From Lucifuga dentata (Eukaryota; Chordata; Actinopteri; Ophidiiformes; Bythitidae), in the NCBI GenBank assembly GCA_014773175.1, contig VXCM01002492.1, positions 1,628 to 65,627 of the forward strand: a DNA stretch of 64,000 bases, given 5' to 3'. The position numbers and the translations under genes are program-made. The stretch's first letter is position 1, and every line of letters starts with the position of its first letter. Under the pieces are notes generated by a model. That model saw only the letters and a list, made by a program, of their open reading frames with translations. It searched no databases and had not been told where the DNA came from. Of the stretch, positions 1 through 14,300 are shown piece after piece.

Positions 1-950
1 AAAAAAAAAAAAAAAAAAAAACAGCTCCATTTCCTAAAATAAATAATTCAAAAAAATCTGAAGAGAAACAAATTTGTCACCTTTCAACAAGATGTCAAAG
101 CAAACACAAAATTAAAAATCGAAGGGTTCAGTGTAAGGTACATTTATATCTGTTCATTACATCCAGATTACTGTTCCTGCTGACATTGAAGATGCTGTTT
201 TAACAAAGTTTTGAACTGATCCTTATTATTTTCTTGTATTGTATGCACTGGCAGCGAGTTCCAGATGACCATGGCTCTGTACATTACTGTGCTCTGTAAC
301 ATATTTGTTTTTGATTTAGGTAACCTGAACCTTTTTTCTATTGCATATCGTGTTTGATAACTATGCTGAAAAAAACTGAGAAAATAACCGTTCATATAAT
401 AGCTTTGTAACAGTGAGCCAGCCCATACAGTCATGTATGTTAGCTACATTACTTCTATAAGAGCACTGCAAAGCACAATATGCAGCTTTATTTTGAGCAA
501 CTTGCAATTTTTTCATCTCTGCAACTGAAGCACTGGACCAAATCACTGAGCAGTAATCAAGTTGTGACAGAACTAAAGCATTTATAACTTGTTTGATGAC
601 ATCTGGTGGCATACTTTTTAAACCTCTTCTCACAACTGACAGACCTCTGCCCATTTTACTCACAATGTTGTCAATCTGCTTAGATCACGATAATTTATTG
701 TCCAAGGCCACACCTAAAAGTTTTATTTCTTGTACCTGTTCAATGGGTATATTTGTGCACCTTCAATTTCATGTAGGTTCTGACTTTAGCCTACCTTGAT
801 CCTATTATAATAGACTTCGTTTTGCCAACATTAAGTACCAATTTGTTGTTCATGACCCATTCTACCACTAACTTTAACTCCCCATTAAGAATGTCATCCA
901 ACTTTTCTGTTGATGACTGAAGCCACAATGCAGCCAGCAAACACATGACC
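1..950 (-). mobile_element. LINE (non-LTR retrotransposon) 3' fragment, broken
   Basis: Read on the minus strand, this stretch encodes the C-terminal part of a non-LTR retrotransposon reverse transcriptase. Visible landmarks in order are NKLVLNVGKTKS (about 800-840), LSQLDYCSVIWSSAS and the LQVAQNKAA segment (about 480-580), and a C-terminal AMVIWNSLP block (about 250-280) followed by a final stop near 168. The reading frame shifts near 375, so the copy is dead. The catalytic YADD region is missing, as expected for a 5'-truncated insertion. The clade (CR1, L2 or Rex-like) cannot be fixed by eye. The A-run at bases 1-21 is on the plus strand, so it is not this element's tail. Confidence 0.8.
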
Positions 951-2262
951 ATGGCTCATTTGCCCCGTGTGTCCATCTAACTCACACAGCCTTCAAACTG
1001 TGACTGTTCAAACATCTAAGTCATTGTCACTCACTTTCATGTCACTTCAAACATCAGCATATCAGGGTGTCCATCACTGCTTCCTTGTAATTGTACCAAA
1101 ATTATTTTCGCAAGGCATTTCTTCATTTAAAGCCATATTTTATACCCGAGTTTCTTGCATGTTGGAATGCAAGTCAAAGACAGTTTTTTGTGGGGGGATT
1201 GTCAAATTACCTTCTGGAAAACCACAAACCAGGAACACTAATTGAAGTGAAAGTAGATGAGGCAGGTGGAGGAAAAACGCATACACCATAAATCTCCATA
1301 CATCATTAACACCGCTCTAATTCACCAAGCATCCAGGATCGATATTGTGAAACAGAATATCTGAGGCTTGATTTTTTCCTTTAAGCTGTGTAAGACTGCA
1401 CAAATTCAGATGAGTTAAATCCAAATGATCCGGTAATTCATAATAACAATAAACAATCTTGTTTTCCATTTGTCGCCCTGTCTTTCTCTTTCTGTACAGC
1501 CAATCTGTCAAAGAGCTTTACAATCGCTTTTCCTCTCTCTCTCTCCATTATGCTGTCTTATTCCAATCTTCTTTTCTTGGTAACAGCAATTCGCCAATCA
1601 ATGCTGATAATAGCCTTGTCCATGGCTCTTTCTCACTAAAACACACACACACACACACACATAGGTGAATCAATGGCCGCAGTCTTCTCACAAAGGACAT
1701 TTCAATTATAAATGTACCTTTCACTCATAACATAAAAAAGATGGTTATGAGATGGGCTTTCATTGATCCAGAAATACACACATGCACAATCACACACACA
1801 CATACTAACACACACAGAGACATACATGTTGACATACCCACTCACACAGAGACGGGAGATGACAATGCTGTGACAGCAAATCCTTGGCCTGCTAGATTGC
1901 CATATTAGCAAAGACACACACTTGTGCACATGCACAGGGCAAGCACACACACAGATTTGGTATTGGCATACATAATATATATCATTTCAAAAGACAGAAC
2001 TCAAATTTAACCATATGACAATAAAGACTGAATAGAAATATAAGGTTATCAGAGAGAAATTCTTGTTTCCAGTCAAAAGTTTCACAAATTTCAAGCAAAT
2101 TTCTGAAACATCGCAGACAATAAAGCAAAGTAGCAAGGCATTTTGCTGCTGTTTCCCAAATAATACAGCATCTTACTTTCCTCTGTGTTTTTTCTTGTTT
2201 TTGTATATATATATATATATAGATATAATACATATACTGCATATTTTCTTTCTCACACACAG

Positions 2263-2347
2263 GTTTTGATTGGAGTCTTCATTTTAAGTGGGAGCAGTTG
2301 TCTCCAGAGCAGAGGGCCCGCCGGACTGACCCGACCCAGCCAATCAA
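2263..2347 (+). CDS. galnt14: galnt14 exon: FDWSL catalytic segment
   Basis: The exon lies between acceptor CACACACAG and donor GTAAAA. It begins with the last two bases of a Gly codon and ends with two bases of a Lys codon. It encodes [16 protein letters not shown] and then [11 protein letters not shown], a conserved block of the GALNT catalytic domain. It is too short to stand out as an open frame. A single-N assembly join in a CA repeat lies eight bases past its end. No earlier exon was recognised between base 1 and 2262. Confidence 0.85.
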
Positions 2348-2906
2348 GTAAAACNCACACACACACACACCCACACACACAAACACACACACACACACAG
2401 ATCCTACCTCAGGAGCCCATTAAGTAAGTACAGACAAGGAGAGGAGAGGAGAGGAGAGGAGAGGAGAAAACAGAAGTAGAGGAAATGAGGAGGGCATAAG
2501 CAGTGTGGGGAAACAGAAGAGGAAAGGATGAACAGAGTAAATGGGAAGAGGAGAGTGAGTGGAGATGAGGAGGAACAGGTAATGAGTAGGGGGAGGCGGG
2601 AGTATATGAGAAAGCAGCAGTTTGAAAAAAAAAGTGGAAAATTACAGTTAATACAGCTCATACGCAATTCAGCTACGTTCATTTTTATTTAAAACTTGAA
2701 CTCTCAACTAAAAAGCAGCTTCTGCTTCTAATAAGTTAACATGTCTTCCTCCACTCACTGAGTGCAGAGGAGGTTCTCCTCAGAAAAATAAAATAACTAA
2801 GAAAAACATCCAGTAAAAAAGTGTGATGTGGGTAGTTAACCCTGCTTTTCACTTCCCATCTTCAAGCTTGAGTGGAGAGTTTTAATTGCTGCTAAATGTG
2901 GTCTGA

Positions 2907-2959
<53 letters not shown>

Positions 2960-5427
2960 GTCAAAAATATACTCTCAAGTAATATATTGGCCAAACTAAC
3001 ATCTTTTGAAGTATCTTCTTCATTATATCGTGAAGAACCTTCATAGTGACACTGCGCCCAAAATCATTTTAAGCATCGATGATCTCCCTTCCCCACTCCC
3101 ACCCCCACATAGGTCACATGCAAAACTTGACAAAGTCTTTCCGTTCTTGGCAGCCTTTTCTAAATCCTGCTACGTACTCGCTTGAGTTCTTGCTTCTCTT
3201 CCCTTAATAGTTCCAGTAGAAAGACTATGCGGTGATTTGTTGGCGAATCCAACTCTATTTCCATTGGAGGACGTGTGTCTTCACTTTGTCCTGACCTCCC
3301 TCATGGAGGCATCATATAGGTGTCGGTGCTTCCTCACCTCCTCTGCTAGTCACTCCGCAAAGTTGTTTGTTTTTCTCTCCCTCTCCCTTTCTCCCCTCCT
3401 TCCTCTGCCTCTTTGCTCTGGCAATTGTCAACGAAGGCTCAGCAGCACCGTATATACATGAGTATAAGCTGAGTTTTTATTGCCAAAGTTCACAAAGCAA
3501 ATCAGGGGTCGGCTTATACACGAGAAATTCAAATTTGATCACACAGAACAAAATTTCCAGGGGTGGAAATACTACCCATTACCTCTACCCATTGAAAATA
3601 GTTTAAATCATACCTTAGAATGAGATATTTCCTGACAAAACATCTTATCCAGCTCATTTTGCGGTGGCCAGCTGATGTGATTGGTGAAGTTGCTCATTGG
3701 TGAAGCTGCTGAAATAAATATCTTGTTTGTATCGGTGTTAGAGCCATTTCTTGGTCAAATGTTTAAAATATTTAATTTGGGAAAAGTGAAATAAAATAAG
3801 TTATTATTTTTGATTATATCTTAACTGATTGATTAGGTGATGATCGCTGGAGGAGGAGTCTATTTGTAGACGCTCAGCTGGAGGCTGATCAGTGTTTATG
3901 AGGAATGGGGGGGNGGGGGGGGGGGGGGTTGTATAGTTTTTGACCTCACCTCATGTCATGTTTTGTTATTTTGATTTTGAAAATAAATGAGCTACGAAAA
4001 GAACAACAGTGCAATGCTATCATTCCGGTGTGAGTCAGGAAGAGAAGCCCCGTTGAAGCGGCGAAGTTTTAAAACAGCTGCCACAACTGGTACATGGATT
4101 ATTTTCAGAAAATCAGAGGAATACTATGACAATACCCAGAAAAACAGGTAATTTGTTTAACAAATAAATTGATGGAACAACATCAGGGAGTTGGCTTATA
4201 TATGGGTTTCTTTAAAAATCTATATTTGCAGGTCAAAATTAGGGGGTCAGCTTATACACGAAATCGGCTTATACTAGAGTATACAATAATGTCATCTTTA
4301 CATTACTGTTAAAAATGCTACGTTTTTTTTAAAGTACCAAGTCAGAAATACTGATCTTGCTTTACCAACACAAGGCTGGATGTCTTTGTCTGCTCCTGTG
4401 TCCTTCACACTCCCCGAGGGGGTGACTGAGTCGTTCTGGATTTTTTTCCGNCTGCTCCTGTGTCCTTCACACTCCCCGAGGGGGTGACTGAGTCGTTCTG
4501 GATTTTTTTCCGTCCAGCATGATGTTGTCTTTGTTCAAACTCAGGACCTCGGGTTAGTCTTCGCTCGCTGACAACAGCTTTGAATTCAGTCACTTCTGAT
4601 GGATTCCAATGGTGATCAGTCTTCACAGCAGAAAGAAAATGTTACAGAAACTTAACCACTACTGCAGCATAATCCATCCTTCTCAAAAAAAAAAAAACAT
4701 TCTGGGTGTAGTGTCACGAACGAAGCTTCCACTGGATTCTGACCTGGATTTGCTGCAGCGTCCCTGTTTGGCAGGTTAGTGGAATTATAACAATCCTGCA
4801 ATGAAAAGTTTGGCCAACATCTCTGTGATGCCTTGCAAATCATTTGCTGTGGATAGATGAACAAATAAACAACAGCAAGGAAAGCAGCTACATCTCCCAT
4901 CACTCACTCACAGACACACACACACACACACACACAGTTATAAATAATATATTTTGGCTCTGTTTCTTCATCATAAGTCAGAGATTTGTGGCAGCAACCA
5001 AAATTTACTGCACTGCCAACTTGTGACAGTCTGCACTGACTTGGTAGATGCATTTTAGAGAAGGCATCGTGTTAAACACTCACAGATGGACGTGTGTGTG
5101 TGTGTGCGTGTGTGTGTGTGTGTGTTTTATGGAGATGCATGGAGAGTAATGGAGCGAGGAGCTTGTTTACTGCCTGCCTGTTTCTACCTGCATGTCAGTG
5201 TAGTGTTTCTCTATGTGCGTTGTCTGTGTAGGCTGGCCTGAGTCACCCATGTCCGTCTGGGACCTATGAGTTAACACACAAACCCACACACGCATGCACA
5301 TGCACACACTCATGCACTTGCACAAGCATATACTCACGTTTTTTTCCACACACAAAGTATTTTGCTCCTTTAAATACACAAGGACAAATTGAGTAAGAAA
5401 ATGGGGTTTATGTACGTCCTTCCACAA

Positions 5428-5465
<38 letters not shown>

Positions 5466-7360
5466 GCTATTTGCAGGAGGCAGCAGTGGCAGGGTAATTG
5501 TGGATAAACAGAGGATATTTGATGATGCATACTGGCCTTCAGCTGTTCACTCTTCACATCGTCCAATTCATGAGCATTTCACCCTGCTTTCACCCTGTGT
5601 TGGGTTTCTTAACTCTGTCTCTGTGTGTGTGCATGTGCGTGTGTGAAAGAGAGGGGGAAAGAGAGAGAGAGAGAGACAGAGAGAGAGTGAGAGCAAGAGA
5701 CGTGTGTGGTAAACCCATATATAGTAGCTATCAAATTCTGCTGACAGAGAGCTTGAATTTGTGATTTTAAATGTTAGAGTGTGTTTTATCCTGTTAGATT
5801 ATTGTCCTATTAGATTCTGGAGGAACTTGAGTACAAAAGTTACCTGGAACAACGTGGAGACAACAAATAAACACCCACTGTTGCTTTTTGGTATTTTCAA
5901 ACTCAGAACCAGTCGAACAGGCCGCGTCCGGTTTTCCAAAGGTCTTGCAATCCCGAATTTCCAAGCAGATGTTATCTCGACCTGAGTGAGCCTGACAAGA
6001 CCAGGTCTGCAGACGTGGGATTAGATCGGATTAGTTCCATTGTTCTGAGAAATCGTTCTTCTCCTTCAGTCTGTCACGGCGTAAAAATGGGCTTCCACAG
6101 AGAGAAATATTCCAGCACAGCAAACATTCTGTTCTCGCCCTGATTTCTCTGTGGATTTGAGAGTTTTGCTGCACTACACTTCTACACTTCTACACTTCTG
6201 CCAGATGCACACCCCCCTCCAAGGACTTCATTAAATACAGATAGAGAAATTGAACACAGTAATGCAACAGAAATATTATTTTAAATTTTACAGAGATTTT
6301 TTTTACAAATTTATTAATAAGAATTGTAACTCGAAACCCCTTGAAAATTGTAGTATGATGTTTTTATCTTACAACCTCCTCCCCTCAGCAGCATCGCTCG
6401 CTGCTCTATCTCAACCTGATGAGCTAAATCACATCAGTCAAGATCTGAGAGGCACAAACCATTGATCAACTGGTGATCAGGTCAAACTGACTTTCTGTTT
6501 TAAGGAGGTTCAGGTTTTTTTTTGTTTTGTTTTTTTTTTTGCATCTAAATACAAATAAAGATTCTCTTTTTTAATATTTAATAGATACAGAAAGTAGCTT
6601 TGTCCCTCCTCTCTATGTTTATTCCTGTGTCTCTTTGGCAGGACTCCCATCATCGCAGGTGGACTCTTCGTGATTGACAGGTCCTGGTTTAATCACCTTG
6701 GCAAATATGACACCGCCATGGACATCTGGGGTGGTGAAAACTTCGGTGAGTTACTGATTAAACCTTCATGCCTGAACCGCGCTGCAAAAATGATCACAGA
6801 AGACAACGTGCAAAGATAAGCTAACTGTTACTGCAAGGTTTTATGGCTCAAATGAAATTTTATGTTTCCCAGAATTAAGAATGTAATTGTAAATTTTAAT
6901 TTGATTCAGTTTTATATCTAGAAACAGAGAAAAAGCACATTTACAAATAGATATTACCACAGGGGAAACCAGTTTTCAGGTTTTTCTATTGTCTGTTGCT
7001 CTTGACTCCATTCTGCAGCCCTTGTCTATTATATTGCTGCATCCCCAGATGTATTAAGTTGGTGTGTGAAATATCATAACCAGTAGGGATGGTGGCTAAA
7101 ACTATGAATATAGTATACTTTTTTAAAATACATGAATTTCCCTTTAATATCAGCTGAACCAAGATGAACATTTCATTTAGCAGCAAAAAGTCTTTATATA
7201 CTGTTGGACATCCACTCAACAGCAACATCTGGCTCTCCTTCTGTTACCTGCCTCCAGTCATCTGTGTGTGTGTGTGTGTGTGTGTGTGCATGTGTGCACG
7301 CGCAGTCTGCTGATTGCTGCTGCTACTGCTGCTTTTCTCAAATCAATGAAGGATGAGTCG

Positions 7361-7400
<40 letters not shown>

Positions 7401-7401
7401 N

Positions 7402-7453
<52 letters not shown>

Positions 7454-7616
7454 ACACAGAGAGTCATATGCTCTCTGTCATATTTGTGTCAGTCCCCCAA
7501 GACCTGTGTCAGCACCTTGTTCCACTTTGCACTCTTTGGCAGTTCATCTCTACTTCCATCCCCCTCCTCTCCAAATCCATGCACCCATTTTTACTTCCCC
7601 CCTCTCTCTCTCTCTN

Positions 7617-7674
<58 letters not shown>

Positions 7675-7810
7675 TTTCCCTCTTGCTCACTTTAAAATAT
7701 TTCAAAGTTCCGAGTGTCTTGTTCTTTTGGGAAACTGTGTAACTTCTAACTTTTCTTCCTTTGTGCTCATCATAGACAGACAGCAACTCTGTACATTTAA
7801 CACACACACG

Positions 7811-7860
<50 letters not shown>

Positions 7861-10800
7861 TCTCCCTGCAGAGATCTCCTTTCGTGTGTGGCAGTGTGGT
7901 GGCAGTCTGGAGATTCTGCCCTGCAGCAGAGTTGGTCACGTCTTCAGGAAGAAACATCCATACGTTTTCCCAGAGGGCAATGCAAACACATACATCAAGT
8001 AAGTCCAACTAAACTGTTTGAATTATGAATTATTTGCATTTTGATATTTCAATAATGTAGATATGTAAATATGAATGCAGATTTTTATGTGACTATATGG
8101 TTGTTTGGAGATGCATATACTTAATCATATAGGTTTATGTTGTATCTGCATATATGTATTACGTTTGTAAATATAAGAAAACAAACAGGAAACAATAAAA
8201 GATGAGCTGTACAAACATGTAGTGGGTAGGAGTTAATAAGTTTTCCTTCATCCTACTCCTTTTAAGACATTTATTTTTCAGTTTCTTGAAATTTGGAAAT
8301 TGATGTTTTTATATTGGGATTATTTTTTCCCTAATATTTTGTGACGTGTGAAATAAATCATGAAATCAAATCAAACAGTGAACTGTTTGGAAAGTGTTTG
8401 GATTAATTAACAAGTTTCCCTTCTGGGGAGAAATGCTTCTGTCTTGGACATATATTTGATACATTCTTCTTGCAGTTTGATTTGTTTGAAGTCATTAGGA
8501 GTTTGGATCTGTCCCTCAAATAGTTTGATACATATTCAGATACGCTGAACCCGAATCCTTTTAGCTCAATTTTAACAGAATTCAGTATTTTTAACTATAC
8601 ACAAATAAACTGTATAAAAATCATATAAGTTTCCCCTCCAAATACATGTCTACTGCCATATTAACATGAGTAAACTCTGGGTCTCCCTAGAATTTATGGG
8701 TATAATGGTGCTATCAATTTAAAAACCAACAAATTCTGTGTGTATAGTATGATGAAACTGCAAGAGAAGCAGTCTGTTCTTGGAGAGGATTTTGCTATAG
8801 TAGAATGTTGTGCTGCAGAGCTGTTATTCTATTCTTTAAGGACAGCCCTGTAAATATAAGCGGTGATATACGGGGATGATTTTGGACAGTCAATCCCCAA
8901 GGATGCATTTTTCTCTGGAAAACTGCTGACTGGGTGTTGTTTACCACAGTTCCAGGGTCAGTACCTTCCATCTCAATCTGGCATGTTCAACAACACCGAA
9001 TTTGTGCATAAGGTCTTGCAAATACAGTTTATAGAATCAGCTTTGCTCTCAACAGGCAGGGTTAGCGACAAAGTAGCATTAGCTACTGCTTCAGGTTGTC
9101 TGCTGCAGGTGACATTATGTCTACTCACATACCACCTTTTTAAATGAGATGAATGCTGCACTTACTGTTCATATACTGATCACTGCAGTTCAACCACACT
9201 TTTACACCTTACTGCTAACTAGCTTAATTATGCTGCATTCGACAGACCTCGGAACTTGAATTTTTCCAACTTCCTACTTGGAAAAATGTGTTGAAATCGG
9301 AGCTCCGACTAGGAAACTCGGACCAAAATTATCTACCCCAACTTCACGAGTATGACGTCACCCAACATGGCAGCGCCCATGGAAGCGAGCTTTGTGAATG
9401 GAAATGATCGGCTAACAGGCGAATAAAGTATTTTTTCTTGTGTGAAATTGAAATAAAAAGGTCAAAATACATTGCCAAGTTACTGTTTGCCATTGATACG
9501 TAAGTGTAAATAATTTCAGAATATTACTTCTCTGCACAAAGTTTAATACCCACTGTGATTAATATCATTGTAAAACAACACAAACAGTCCTATAATCTCA
9601 CTTTACTTTAGTAAGCATTTATTACTAAGTTTATTTAATCTTACAGTATTTATTGGTGTACAGCCACGGTTTGAGGTTGGAAGTCAGAACTGGGAAAAAT
9701 CCGACTTCTGAGGTCTGTCGAACGCAGCATTAGTCACTTCCTTATTGATCAACCTGATTACCAAACTAACTACCTGTCTACTGCCATAGCTGACTGAACT
9801 GTTAACACAGAGGAGACAAACATTCCGTGATTGTACTGTAATATGTGTCTCATTTAATAAACACTACTAATTGACATCATTCTCACAGTGGATTTACAGC
9901 TGCCTTGGAGACTTTGAGCCCTGAGTACATCATTATCCTATTAGCATAAGCTGCATTCTGTTCTCTGACCCTTTCAAATGCAACTCTTTTAGTACACAAA
10001 GATGTTTACAGCAGTCCAATAATCCATTAACAGGACTAATCTACTCTGAGTGCATATGACTTGATCTCATGAATCAGACTATAAAACAAAGCTGGTCATT
10101 CAGATCAAAATAATTAAAACACTAACTGCTAAGGTTCAAAGAAAAGTCAGTCCTGCTGCACTTTATCAACCACTTCGTATAAAATATGATGCATTTTTGG
10201 GTCCATTTTTTATTATTATTTTTTATTATTATTTTTTATTTTTTATTTGGTGGTGTATTCTCCTGAAGGCATGTTTGTCTGGGGAGATGAAATGCATTCT
10301 GGGAAATGCAGGCAGTGACAATCTGAAGAAAAAGTAAATGAGTAAAGTGATTTCACCAAAAAGTACATTGCAACATTTCATCATGAAATAACTCCTGGGA
10401 TGTATCCAACACCACAGACTGATGATATTTAATTGAGTATCTGATGGCAGATTTTTCTTTTAATGGTTCAATAATTCATGTGGCTCGATGGGGGAGCATG
10501 GCATTAACGCAGCGTTGAATTCACTGTGTAGCTTAATAGGCAGAGCAAGGCACTAATACTGCCAAGATGAGGGGTTTAACTCCCACAGGTGCCACCCAAA
10601 CAAGTGCTCCCGCTGCTGAATGACACTTTGGAGTAAAAGCAGCTCGTATAAAGTTATTGTTTCCGTGTCAAGCAGTGAATCCAAAACAACATGTTTTGGA
10701 TGACTTTTCTCAGCCGAGCTCTTTAGAAGCTAATTTCTCTCTTTTGGCCGTTACCAAGGCAACATCTGGTCTATGTGGAAGACGATGACTTTTATTCTTA

Positions 10801-11262
10801 TCACGGCAGCCTGATGTTTGCGATCAACGCAAAGCTGCTGTTGTCTGTGCATTGCTCTGCCATTTAATTAGCCAGAGGCTTCCAGCGCTTAGCGTGCGTT
10901 ATGAATATGCTAAATAAAAAAAAAAAGCTGCTTAATAATTCGATTACAGAGATTATTCTGTTTCCTCTGCTGCTGCGACCTTGTATGTGTGTGATGAGTG
11001 AGCTTTTTAATTATAAACCTTTTGTGTGACACGTATTTATGTTTGTACGCCTACAAGCATCTTTTATTCTCGCTTCCATCTCCCTCTTTCAATAAACTGC
11101 CATAGCGTGTGTGTGTGTGTGTGTGTGTGTGCCCACGCGCACGCATTATTGCCTGTAATAGAGGGTTTCTATCATTTCAGTGAGTGAGTTCACAGCTCAG
11201 AGAAACTCAGCTAACAGCTAATTACAACAGTGAAACACAGCGAAGGGAAGGGAGGAAACTAG

Positions 11263-11306
<44 letters not shown>

Positions 11307-14300
11307 TGTATTAGAAAACAATATTGGTGGTGAATAATGCACTGAATTGCATAGAACTAAAGTGGAGTGACAGTATCAACCTAGAAAAACACATTCATAA
11401 AGCTGGCCGTGTGCTGCAGGTTTTCTTTGTTTTCCTGTCATCTCTATCCCAGTGGGTTCAATTGTTTGTGATTTTCTGCAAAATTATATATTGTTTCGGC
11501 AAATGTCAAACTGTCATGTTGCAAGGTGGCTGAAGGTAATCAAAGCTAAAATGTGGAGAGAGGAAAGGAGGAGAAATAGAAAGACTGGGAGGTGTGAAGG
11601 AGTGAGAGAAACAAGCAAAAAAGAAAGTTAAAGTGAGACGTATGACAAACGAACATGCTGAACATGCGCAGCAGAGATGTGATTAAACTGCATAATCACA
11701 TTTCTCTCCTTCCCACTACCATAGAGGTGGGCAATAATTTTGACTGTACAGACAAAATGAGCTACTGAAAACAAGTTAATTTCTACAACTGTAAGTGTAT
11801 GATGAGGAAATGTAATTTGTCAGATCCCTCCGGTGTTTAAACTAGTCCACACTAGTGTTTAAAAGTCTGGAATCAGACCGAAATGTTCATGATTTTGATA
11901 GAAATTGATACTTTTATTAATGAAAGTGGCATTAAATTGATGTAAATATAGCAAGACATCAATAATGTTGCAACTGCAAAGCCACATTTTACATTTAGTC
12001 TGGTGTCCTAAAGATAAACTGGTTTAGTTCATCCTAATTAATCATGTTTAAATGTTAATTAGCTATTAGAGACACCCTTGTAATTGTGTTGACACACCTG
12101 GAACCCATTATTCTGTTCAGTTAAGCAGGTAAATTGTCTTTACTTGGGATCTGGTTTGGCCTTTTCTTTCCTTTATATGAAATCCTCAGGTTCGTGGCAA
12201 TCTGACACGTGGAATAACCTTCATTTCACAAAACAATAGACTGACACATTTCATGAGAAAGCTGCTACGTTTTGGCCATTTTAATTGAATGTTAGGAATG
12301 CCAGCACCTCACAAAAGACAATTAGCCTGCTTATTTGAAGCGAATAATACATTTTCAGGTGTGCTAACACATTTACAAAGGTCTTTCTAATTTAAAAAAA
12401 AAGGACCATTTAAATATGATTATGATTAATTAAGGATTACATATAGAAAGTGAGTAAAGTACGGACAGAGAGAAAAAGAGGGAGAGAAGAGGATATAAGG
12501 GAAGAAAGAAAGGCAGCAAACGAAAGAGTAAAACAGACAGGCACAGCCAGAGAGGAAGAAAGATGAAAAAGAAACTCATCAGGAGGAGAAAGAGAGACAG
12601 AGATGTTTCTGGCACAGGGATTATTCACGGACAGTGGAGTTGTGTTTAAAGGCAGCAGGTGAGCGCTGACAGCCTGCTGATATCTGTATTTATACATTTC
12701 CTTCCCCGCAGCCTCTCCTCCTTCTCGCTGTGGTTAATATCAGTGGTGTCGGGGTCAGGAAACGAGCTCCGCAGCGCTGATGGAGAGGAGGGAGGACAAA
12801 AGAGAAGTACTTTACTCAGGGTGCATTCACATGATTGTAGGATGTACTGTATCATTTTCTCTCTAACAAAAGACCATTTGAAAGCCACGTTCAAGTCAAA
12901 GAAGTTGCTATTCTATATTTGCGACGTTGTGATGGTGGCGTTGTATTATAATTGTCTCGTGAGTCTCAGTTCAGTTCTTGCATCTTGGATGTCAGATCTT
13001 CCTTGAATGCATCACAATTAGTGTTTCCAAAAAAAAGAGTGAATGAAATTATAGCTTATTTGTGAGATAAGGTCTTCGTGTATGTGTGTGTCACAGGAAC
13101 ACACGTCGTACAGCTGAAGTATGGATGGACGACTTCCGCCTCTTCTACTACTCTGCTCGCCCTGCGGCACGTGGCAAATCTTATGGAGAGTAAGAAAACA
13201 CACACGCACACACACTCCCAGTAATAATAGACATTGTAAGTCTACAGCTGTGTTTAAATGTCAGTGTTTCTCTGTCAGCAACTGGTAAACACTGACATTT
13301 AATCACAGCTTTAAATTGTTACCTCTCTTTTTCAAATTAAGCACTTCGTCATTTGTTACGCCTGTGTGTGTGCGTGTGTGTTTGCGTGTGCATGTTTCAC
13401 CAGTATCCGAGGCAGAGTGGAACTTCGCAAGAAGCTCAAGTGCAAATCCTTTAAGTGGTACCTGGATACCGTCTATCCAGAGCTCAAGTAAGTGTGTGTT
13501 TCTATGTGTGGTTATATGTGTGTGTGAGCTCAAATACAGTAGATGTAAGTACATACAGAAACACACTTACATCAAGAGCTGGGTATCTGGGAGGGATGTA
13601 ATTTTAGTTTTATTCTGGTTAAAATAGGTGTAAACAAAGGCAGTTTACCAAAGAGGAAATATGAAGCTTTTTTGGAAACAACCATGTGATATTTTAGACC
13701 AATCACAGATGTGCTGGCAGCTGGCATATGAAAATTTAAAAATCATGAAGATTATGAAGTTTACACAGTCCATTTTTTTGTTATTTTGATCACCTTAGAC
13801 AGATTCACCAGACGCAAAGACGTTGACTTTCTCTGGCCTGATTGGCTGAGCTCCCAGGGGCCACAGCTCCTCAGACTGATTGCCTTATCCACACACACAC
13901 ACACTACAAGCATTTGCAATGACTGTCTTTTTATATATGCATACATACACATATACACAAACATGCTGATACAAATACTTTTAAAAGACATGAGTATTCT
14001 TACTTAAAAATTTAAAAGCTTCCTCTCATCTCATTGAAATGACAGAAACCCTCTATTACACACACGCAAACTCACACACACATACACACACTTAAACATC
14101 CATTTATCCATCAGCAGCTGCTGTTAATCCCCCAGAATGGAATTAACAAACTTGCTCTCCAGGGACGGCAGACCTGACCCTTAAAACGCAGAATAACCTT
14201 TAACGGGTTATTAAAACAGAGAGAGATAGCAGATTGAATTAATGCTTCAGGGCTTAAGCCCGAGTTTATAGCGTGGCCGAGAATTTAACAAGAAAGAAAG

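Larger units (their letters stand above)
2348..6641. other. galnt14 intron: microsatellites, a transposon and one join artefact
   Basis: No exon was recognised. The stretch holds (CA)n at 2356-2400, a (CT)n run at 2911-2955, a transposon-like unit at 3450-4285, a 61-bp duplication around an N at 4390-4512, and CA/TG runs near 4915, 5092, 5290 and 5432. Confidence 0.7.
7999..13096. other. galnt14 intron: MITE, SINE-like fragment, X-box, microsatellites
   Basis: No coding exon was recognised. Contents are a 499-bp MITE (9231-9729), a tRNA-like fragment (10525-10588), an RFX-type X-box (10750-10763), TG near 11106-11130 and GA at 11267-11302. The interval 10690-11000 has few simple repeats and could be conserved regulatory DNA, which cannot be tested from one sequence. 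Confidence 0.6.

Noticed and set aside
7268..8002. Long open frame of about 244 codons on the plus strand
   Set aside because: It is a translation of CT, AC and TG microsatellites; only the last part overlaps the real galnt14 exon at 7872-7998.
10525..10588. Functional tRNA-Ile gene
   Set aside because: Boxes resemble a tRNA but the acceptor stem does not pair and the anticodon loop is not clean; better read as a SINE fragment.
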